51,922 nt of DNA from Pseudomonas graminis. GTDB taxonomy: Bacteria; Pseudomonadota; Gammaproteobacteria; Pseudomonadales; Pseudomonadaceae. Position 1 is the first letter of the stretch. Each line of letters starts with the position of its first letter. The DNA lies in contig NZ_MTSB01000025.1 of assembly GCF_002093745.1 (NCBI RefSeq), forward strand, positions 1 through 51,922, read 5' to 3'. This document shows, in pieces, positions 47,095 to 51,922 of this stretch. Both the position numbers and the translations under genes were made by a program. A model generated the notes under the pieces. The model made no database searches. It was given only the letters and a program-made list of their open reading frames with translations, and was not told the DNA's origin.

Positions 47095-48024
47095 CTAATA
47101 ACCCTGCCCGCGATCCACCTGGCCTTGCATCGCTTCACCGCGCTCAAAGCGGCGGATATTGTCGAGCAGCCCGGGGAAGGCGCTTTCCGGTTGGGTCATG
47201 GCCGCGACGTGCGGCGTCAGCAGGATTTTCGGATGTTTCCAGAACGGATGGTCGGCCGGTGCTGGCTCCTGCTTCAGCACATCCAGCACGGCAGCGCTCA
47301 GTTGGCCGCTGTCCAGCGCTTCAAGCAGGTCGGCCTCCACCAGATGTCCGCCACGGCCCATGTTGATCAACGCAGCCCCTTTGGGCAATCGATCAAACAG
47401 CTGACGGTTGAGGATGCCTTCGGTCTGCCCGGTCAGCGGCAATACACACAGCAGAATGTCGCACTGGGCGAGAAACTCACCGAGCTGCTCTTCACCCGCG
47501 TAGCACATCACGCCTTCGACCTGATGCGCGCTGCGTGCCCAGCCTGACAGCTCGAAACCGAACGGTTTGAGACTCGACAGAATATGCTGCGCTTGCAAGC
47601 CCAGGCCCATCACGCCGACCCGACGCTTGTGCGCCGGTATCAATGGCTGGGCTTTCCAGAGCCCTTCAACCTGCTGCTGTCGATAACGCAACATCTCCCT
47701 ATGCAGGCTCAGCACCGCAAAGGTCGCGTACTCGCACATCCCGTGGCTGATGCCCGGGTCCAGCAGGCGAACCACCGGCAGGGATTTTGGAATGCGGCTC
47801 AGGTCCAGTTGATCCACACCGGCTGACAGGGCAAACAGCACTTTCAGGTTCGGCAGCAACTCCTGCAGATCGTCAGGTGCCAGCCAGGCGCCCAGGTAGT
47901 GGATGTCGGCCGGGTCGCCGATGTCCGGCCATACCCGCCATTCGATGTCAGGTGCGTGCTCGGCAAACAGGACGCGCCAGCGTTCGGCGCGTGCGGGATC
48001 GGCTTTGTAGAGCAGGGCGGGCAT
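47095..48024 (-). CDS. ghrA: glyoxylate/hydroxypyruvate reductase A-type 2-hydroxyacid dehydrogenase
   Basis: A 309-residue D-isomer-specific 2-hydroxyacid dehydrogenase of the GhrA type, reducing glyoxylate, hydroxypyruvate or a related 2-keto acid with NAD(P)H. The NAD(P) site is 'RVGVMGLGLQAQHILSSLKPFG', then 'LPLTGQTEGILNR' and 'INMGRGGHLVEADLLEAL' (catalytic Arg is expected nearer 'SAGVDQL..', Glu in 'LKQEPAPADHPFW', His in 'LLTPHVAAM'). The ATG at 48024 has AGGA upstream; an ATG two codons earlier is too close to it. It alone is on the minus strand within the catabolic locus and diverges from the aminotransferase gene. Confidence 0.88.
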   Translation of the reverse strand: MPALLYKADPARAERWRVLFAEHAPDIEWRVWPDIGDPADIHYLGAWLAPDDLQELLPNLKVLFALSAGVDQLDLSRIPKSLPVVRLLDPGISHGMCEYATFAVLSLHREMLRYRQQQVEGLWKAQPLIPAHKRRVGVMGLGLQAQHILSSLKPFGFELSGWARSAHQVEGVMCYAGEEQLGEFLAQCDILLCVLPLTGQTEGILNRQLFDRLPKGAALINMGRGGHLVEADLLEALDSGQLSAAVLDVLKQEPAPADHPFWKHPKILLTPHVAAMTQPESAFPGLLDNIRRFERGEAMQGQVDRGQGY

Positions 48025-48308
48025 GGGCATTTCCTGAGCATGAAAGTGGAGCCCCATCATGCCGCAAATCGGGAGCAGGATCTGTCGAAACGCCCGTTTA
48101 CAGAGCGTTGCAGCGCCTGAAAAGCAGCGTTGCCCGGCAGATTGCGTGGTGCTCGCGGGGCATGAAGGAATCTGCCGTTTGTGAGGGGAAAAACAGTCGA
48201 TATGGACTTCTGAGGGGCGAAGTTCGGCGTAGATCATTTCGCTGAACGCTTAACCTGAACACCATCGCAGCCACCCCGCCGGCTGCCTGGCCCATGATAG
48301 GTAAAACC

Positions 48309-49613
48309 ATGAACAGCAAAGTCGACGATACCCCTCATCTGCTTCGTCAGCGCGATCAGTTTGTGCCGCGTGGCATTGTCACGGCCCACCCGTTGGTCAT
48401 CGACCGCGCTCTGGGTTCCGAATTGTGGGACGTCGATGGCAAGCGCTACCTGGATTTCGTGGGCGGCATTGGCGTCTTGAACATTGGTCACAACCATCCG
48501 AACGTGGTCAAGGCGATCCAGGCCCAACTGACCAAGGTCACCCACGCCTGTTTTCAGGTGGCGTCCTATCAGCCCTACGTCGACCTGGCCAAACGCCTGA
48601 GCCTGATCATCGCCGGTCAGAGTGGTATCGATCACAAAGCGGTGTTCTTCACCTCCGGTGCCGAAGCGGTGGAAAACGCGGTGAAAATCGCCCGCGCCCA
48701 CACCAATCGCCCGGCGATCATCTCGTTTCGCGGCGGCTTTCACGGCCGTACGCTGCTGGGCACGACGCTGACCGGCATGAGCCAGCCGTACAAGCAGAAC
48801 TTCGGCCCGATGGCGCCTGAAGTGTTCCACACGCCTTACCCGAACGAGTACCGCGGCGTGACCACCGAGGTGGCGCTGGCGGCGCTGCATGAGCTGCTGG
48901 CGACTCAGGTTGCACCGGATCGTGTGGCAGCCATCCTGATCGAGCCTGTGCAGGGCGACGGTGGCTTCCTGACCGCGCCGGTCGAATTCCTCAAAGCCTT
49001 GCGTGCTCTGACCGAACAACATGGCATCGTGCTGATTCTCGATGAGATCCAGACCGGTTTCGGTCGTACCGGCAAGTGGTTCGGTTTCGAACACTCCGGC
49101 ATCCAGCCTGACCTGGTCACCGTTGCCAAAAGCCTCGCGGGCGGGATGCCGTTGTCGGGCGTGGTCGGGCGTGCCGAGATCATGGACGCACCGCTTCCGG
49201 GCGGCCTGGGGGGCACTTACGGCGGCAATGCGCTGTCCTGCGCCGCTGCGCTGGCGGTGATCGATACCTATGAGCAGGACAACCTGCTGGCGCGTGGCGA
49301 ACAATTGGGCGAGCACTTGCGCGCAGGTTTGCTCAAGCTCAAGCATCGTTACAGCTGCATCGGCGATGTGCGCGGCACCGGCTTCATGCTGGCCATGGAA
49401 ATGGTCAAGAACGACGCCGCGCGCAGCCCGGACGCCGACCTCAATCAGAAGGTCATCGATCAGGCGCGCATCGGCGGTCTGTTGGTGATCAAGTGTGGCG
49501 TTTATCGCAACGTGTTGCGCTTCCTGGCACCTCTGGTGACCACTGAGCAGCAGATCGATGAAGCGCTGACCATTCTCGATGCCGCCTTGGCACGAGTATT
49601 GAAATCCAGCTAA
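48309..49613 (+). CDS. class III aminotransferase, GabT-like (4-aminobutyrate type)
   Basis: A 434-residue fold-type I PLP aminotransferase. The PLP lysine is Lys274 in 'LVTVAKSLAGGMPLSGV', with 'FFTSGAEAVENAVKIARAHT' (phosphate site), 'GGFHGRTLLG' and 'VLILDEIQTGFGRTGKW' upstream. It would move the amino group of an omega-amino acid such as GABA or 2,4-diaminobutyrate to 2-oxoglutarate, giving a semialdehyde for the nearby dehydrogenase. ATG 48309 is chosen with AGGTAAAACC upstream; ATG 48294 is in frame. The exact substrate is open. Confidence 0.9.
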   Translation: MNSKVDDTPHLLRQRDQFVPRGIVTAHPLVIDRALGSELWDVDGKRYLDFVGGIGVLNIGHNHPNVVKAIQAQLTKVTHACFQVASYQPYVDLAKRLSLIIAGQSGIDHKAVFFTSGAEAVENAVKIARAHTNRPAIISFRGGFHGRTLLGTTLTGMSQPYKQNFGPMAPEVFHTPYPNEYRGVTTEVALAALHELLATQVAPDRVAAILIEPVQGDGGFLTAPVEFLKALRALTEQHGIVLILDEIQTGFGRTGKWFGFEHSGIQPDLVTVAKSLAGGMPLSGVVGRAEIMDAPLPGGLGGTYGGNALSCAAALAVIDTYEQDNLLARGEQLGEHLRAGLLKLKHRYSCIGDVRGTGFMLAMEMVKNDAARSPDADLNQKVIDQARIGGLLVIKCGVYRNVLRFLAPLVTTEQQIDEALTILDAALARVLKSS

Positions 49614-49690
49614 GCACAGGCGTGATCGCGGTTGTCGTCAGACGCCGCGGTTGCGGGTGCTGGGATCACTGAATGGAGACGTTGCCAGCC

Positions 49691-50347
49691 ATGGGGCTTA
49701 TTGATTACCGCGCACTGTTGATCGACTGCGATGAAGTACTGGTGGATCGTGATTCAGGTATCTGGTCGGCGTTGCAGCCCTTGCTGGATAACGGCGTGGG
49801 TACACCGGACAAAGACCGGATGATGACCGAGTTCAACGAGGTCATCGATACGCTGTATCCACGCTTTGGCGAGCTGGGTTTCAGCGGTCTGCTGTGTTTT
49901 GCGCATCGTCAGCTGGCCGAGCGCCTTGGCATCAAGGCCAGTTGGGAAGAGGGCATGACCTTCGCCCGCTCGGTGCCGAACTGGACGCTGTTCGAGGACG
50001 CACCGGGCGCGATGCTCTACCTGCGCAAGTTCTACCGATTGCTGGTCTACGCCGACCGCGACTTGCAGGATCGCGGCATTTTGTGCGAGCGGTTGGGGCT
50101 TGAGCCTGACAGCCTGCTGTCGTTGACCACGCACCCACTGGACGATCCACGCTGGCTCGCCGACATGGATCTTGCTCCCGGAGAAACCCTGCGCGTGTCC
50201 CGCCCTCCGGCCTCCGCGCTGGCGACCGGCGGCCTGTGCCTGATCCGTCGTGGTCGTGAACAGCACAATCAGCCATGCACGGCTGACCTCTGCATCAACA
50301 GCATGGCGGATCTCGTTGCTCAGCATCAGCTGTCTTTACGGCGCTGA
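49691..50347 (+). CDS. degenerate HAD-superfamily protein
   Basis: A 218-residue protein with a HAD start 'YRALLIDCDEVLVDRDSGIW' (Asp-x-Asp kept). Where motif II should carry Ser/Thr the sequence reads 'RLLVYADRDLQDRG'. No Lys stands at the motif III position ('HPLDDPRWLADMD'), and the acidic motif IV is not apparent. It therefore probably lacks normal phosphatase or dehalogenase activity, and it resembles the size and cap of the type II dehalogenase at 33704. ATG 49673 is an alternative start with GGGA upstream. It sits between the aminotransferase and the regulator genes on the same strand. Confidence 0.75.
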   Translation: MGLIDYRALLIDCDEVLVDRDSGIWSALQPLLDNGVGTPDKDRMMTEFNEVIDTLYPRFGELGFSGLLCFAHRQLAERLGIKASWEEGMTFARSVPNWTLFEDAPGAMLYLRKFYRLLVYADRDLQDRGILCERLGLEPDSLLSLTTHPLDDPRWLADMDLAPGETLRVSRPPASALATGGLCLIRRGREQHNQPCTADLCINSMADLVAQHQLSLRR

Positions 50348-50394
50348 TTTTGCTAGAAGGTAGGCAACGTGAATGGCAATGCATGAGGTAGGTA

Positions 50395-50883
50395 ATGGAA
50401 GGCTTGGTCAAACTGGATCGGATTGATATCAATATCCTGGTAGAACTCCAGAAAGACGGGCGCATGACCAACGTCAGCCTGGCCGACGCCGTCGGGCTTT
50501 CCGCGAGCCCTTGCCTGCAACGTGTCAAACGTCTTGAGTCGGCGGGTTACATCTCCAGCTACAAGGCGCACCTGAATCTCGCAAAAATCACTGAATCGGT
50601 CACCGTGTTCACGGAAATCTCCCTGAGCGACCACAAGCGTGAAGACTTCGCCAAATTCGAAGCCAATATTCGCCATGTGGACGAAGTGCTGGAATGCCAT
50701 CTAATCAGTGGCGGCTACGACTACCTGGTGCGCTTCATGACCCGCAGCATTCAGCATTACCAGGAAGTGATCGAAGAACTGCTGGACAAGAACATCGGCA
50801 TCTCCAAGTACTTCAGCTACATCGTCATCAAATCCCCGGTCATGAAAGATGGCGTGCCACTGCGCAAACTGTTGCGCCATTGA
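50395..50883 (+). CDS. Lrp/AsnC family transcriptional regulator
   Basis: A 162-residue feast/famine regulator. The N-terminal helix-turn-helix is 'LDRIDINILVELQKDGRMTN' followed by 'VSLADAVGLSASPCLQRVKRLE'. The C-terminal RAM ligand-binding domain has 'VLECHLISGGYDYLVRFMTR'. GAGGTAGGTA precedes the ATG. These proteins sense amino acids and usually control adjacent amino-acid genes, so this one is the likely regulator of the catabolic locus to its left. It is separated by 47 bases from the HAD gene. Confidence 0.93.
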   Translation: MEGLVKLDRIDINILVELQKDGRMTNVSLADAVGLSASPCLQRVKRLESAGYISSYKAHLNLAKITESVTVFTEISLSDHKREDFAKFEANIRHVDEVLECHLISGGYDYLVRFMTRSIQHYQEVIEELLDKNIGISKYFSYIVIKSPVMKDGVPLRKLLRH

Positions 50884-50908
50884 AACGGCGTAACGTGTGG
50901 ATGTGGGT

Positions 50909-51367
50909 TCAAATCCAGACCGCATCCCACAAGGGATAATCCCCTATCTTGCTCACCAGCCCTGCACGCAGCGGATTTGCGACGATGTAGCGAGCCAGAC
51001 CGACCATGTCCTGCTCATTGCGCACAGCCTGGTCGTGATACCCGGACTGCCATAGGGTGTGGGGCTGCGCTCTGATTTTTCCGATGGCGATCGAACTGCG
51101 TGCTTTAAGTTGTTGCATCAACTTGGGTAGATCATTCTTTTTGAGCTCAAAAAGCCAGTGAACGTGGTCAGGCATTACGACCCAGGCAAGCGACTTGACC
51201 TGTTCCTGCTCTTCGCATCGTCTCAGCTCTCGCACCAGCAAGCGCCCGAGATGAAAATCGGCGAATACAGGTTCGCGTCCTCGCGTCACTGAAGTCACCA
51301 TGTACACCTGGCCTATTTCGGAATATCGGCCCGTACGCAAACGTCGTGACGCAGAGTAAACATGCAT
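50909..51367 (-). CDS. REP-associated tyrosine transposase (RAYT)
   Basis: A 152-residue Y1-HUH nuclease of the TnpA-REP family. The metal-binding His-x-His is His68 and His70 in 'WVVMPDHVHWLFEL'. Further family blocks are 'REPVFADF', 'WQSGYHDQAVRNEQD' and 'LARYIVANPLRAGLVSKIGDYP'; a nucleophilic tyrosine lies in one of the last two. RAYTs are single-copy host genes believed to spread REP sequences. Here the gene is flanked on its 5' side by a REPIN array, as usual. The reading frame is intact. Confidence 0.9.
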   Translation of the reverse strand: MHVYSASRRLRTGRYSEIGQVYMVTSVTRGREPVFADFHLGRLLVRELRRCEEQEQVKSLAWVVMPDHVHWLFELKKNDLPKLMQQLKARSSIAIGKIRAQPHTLWQSGYHDQAVRNEQDMVGLARYIVANPLRAGLVSKIGDYPLWDAVWI

Positions 51368-51431
51368 TCCCTTGCCCTCAAAGTCATTTCAACGTTGAAC
51401 GTTAGCGCTTGATATCGGGATCAACGGAGGA

Positions 51432-51512
51432 ATGATTTACAGCATGTAATACGGCAGCGGATGAGTGGAGGTTTATGGGGGCTTGGGAACGGATGAGTGG
51501 AGGTAGATGAGT
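51432..51512. repeat. degenerate start of the REPIN array
   Basis: Before the first clear REPIN are two imperfect copies of the array spacer ('GGATGAGTGGAGGT..ATG' near 51458-51478 and 51490-51510) separated by 'GGGGGCTTGGGAACG', a decayed REP head. It is the older edge of the array next to the transposase gene. Confidence 0.6.
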
Positions 51513-51922
51513 GCGTGGGAGCGGACTTGTCCGCGAAGAGGCCCGGCCTGCCACCCACATTCGTTGTTTGATAATCAGCCTTCGTGGATAAGTCCACTCC
51601 CACGGCAGCAGATGAGTGGAGGTTGATGAGTGCGTGGGAGCGGACTTGTCCGCGAAGAGGCCCGGCCTGCCGCCCACATTCGTTGTTTGATAATCAGTCT
51701 TCGTGGACAAGTCCACTCCCACGGCAGCGGATGAGTTGAGGTTGATGGGTGCGTGGGAGCGGACTTGTCCGCGAAGAGGCCCGGCCTGCCACTCACATTC
51801 GTTGTTTGATAATCAGCCTTCGTGGACAAGTCCACTCCCACGGGAGCGGACTTGTGGAGGTAGATGAGTGCGTGGGAGCGGACTTGTCCGCGAAGAGGCC
51901 CGGCCTGCCACTCACATTCGTT
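51513..51922. repeat. tandem array of 119-bp units each carrying a REPIN
   Basis: The unit start 'GCGTGGGAGCGGACTTGTCC' recurs at 51513, 51632, 51751 and 51870, an exact 119-base period. The last copy is cut by the window end. Each unit contains a REPIN of 89 bases (51515-51603, 51634-51722, 51753-51841): a REP with GCGGAC-TT-GTCCGC stem and an inverted partner 'GTGGACAAGTCCACTCCCAC'. A 30-base spacer 'GAGTGGAGGTTGATG' type follows. Units differ at only a few positions. The array continues beyond the right edge. Confidence 0.9.

Noticed and set aside
43994..50883. Ectoine degradation cluster (deacylase, semialdehyde dehydrogenase, aminotransferase, AsnC regulator)
   Set aside because: The set is suggestive of doeB-doeX-doeC-doeD, but there is no ectoine hydrolase (DoeA) gene and the deacylase is of the ArgE type, so only a general analogy is justified.
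51513..51922. CRISPR array
   Set aside because: The repeat unit is 119 bases and includes its 'spacer', which is itself conserved; it is a tandem REPIN array, not repeats with unique spacers.

Overview
The window looks like chromosomal DNA of a plant-associated fluorescent pseudomonad, most likely of the Pseudomonas syringae group. This rests on gene content and order (glnK-amtB, sutA, xerC/DUF484/dapF/lysA/lptM, cyaY, rnk, class I adenylate cyclase, rimABK, hslR-hslO-pckA), Pseudomonas-type REP/REPIN repeats with a RAYT transposase, and the palindromic GATGATCGTTCCCACGC-type intergenic repeat I associate with this group. The assignment is from recognition, not from a search. No rRNA, tRNA or CRISPR array was seen.

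1-6.3 kb holds small accessory units: the tail of a possible LysR gene, a GNAT acetyltransferase, a short-chain dehydrogenase divergent from an AraC regulator, a secreted SH3-like protein, a 5'-truncated aconitase-family remnant, and an MFS transporter divergent from a LysR regulator. 6.3-27.1 kb is conserved core: ubiK; glnK-amtB behind a sigma-54 promoter and NtrC box; yjbQ; sutA; the lptM-lysA-dapF-DUF484-xerC-HAD operon; cyaY-DUF1289; rnk; cyaA; a glutamate/dicarboxylate symporter; the rimA-rimB-rimK operon (c-di-GMP phosphodiesterase, protease, ribosomal S6 glutamate ligase); hslR, hslO and pckA.

27.1-31.4 kb is a visibly more AT-rich accessory patch. It holds an orphan Tai4-type type VI immunity gene, a DUF6124 gene, a GNAT, two tandem 233-residue paralogues of unknown function whose 3' ends are almost identical, and a small secreted protein. 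A bicupin gene and a GNAT follow.

33.7-50.9 kb is a large catabolic locus. It has a type II haloacid dehalogenase-like protein, an amine-oxidase-type flavoprotein, and a complete peptide-type ABC importer (Tat-exported binding protein, two permeases, one fused double ATPase). It continues with a three-subunit [2Fe-2S]/FAD oxidase of the opine oxidase/HcnABC architecture, an ArgE-type deacylase, a succinate-semialdehyde-type dehydrogenase, a 2-hydroxyacid dehydrogenase on the opposite strand, a GabT-type aminotransferase, a degenerate HAD protein and an Lrp/AsnC regulator. Stop/start overlaps run from the importer through the oxidase to the deacylase, so uptake and oxidation are probably co-expressed. 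I infer import and oxidative breakdown of an N-substituted amino acid (opine-like or N-acylated) through a semialdehyde and an omega-amino acid; the substrate is not determinable from sequence.

The right end (50.9-51.9 kb) has a REP-associated tyrosine transposase followed by a tandem array of 119-bp units, each carrying one REPIN. The array runs off the window. A second, diverged REPIN with a 110-bp tandem duplication lies at 46.7-47.0 kb.
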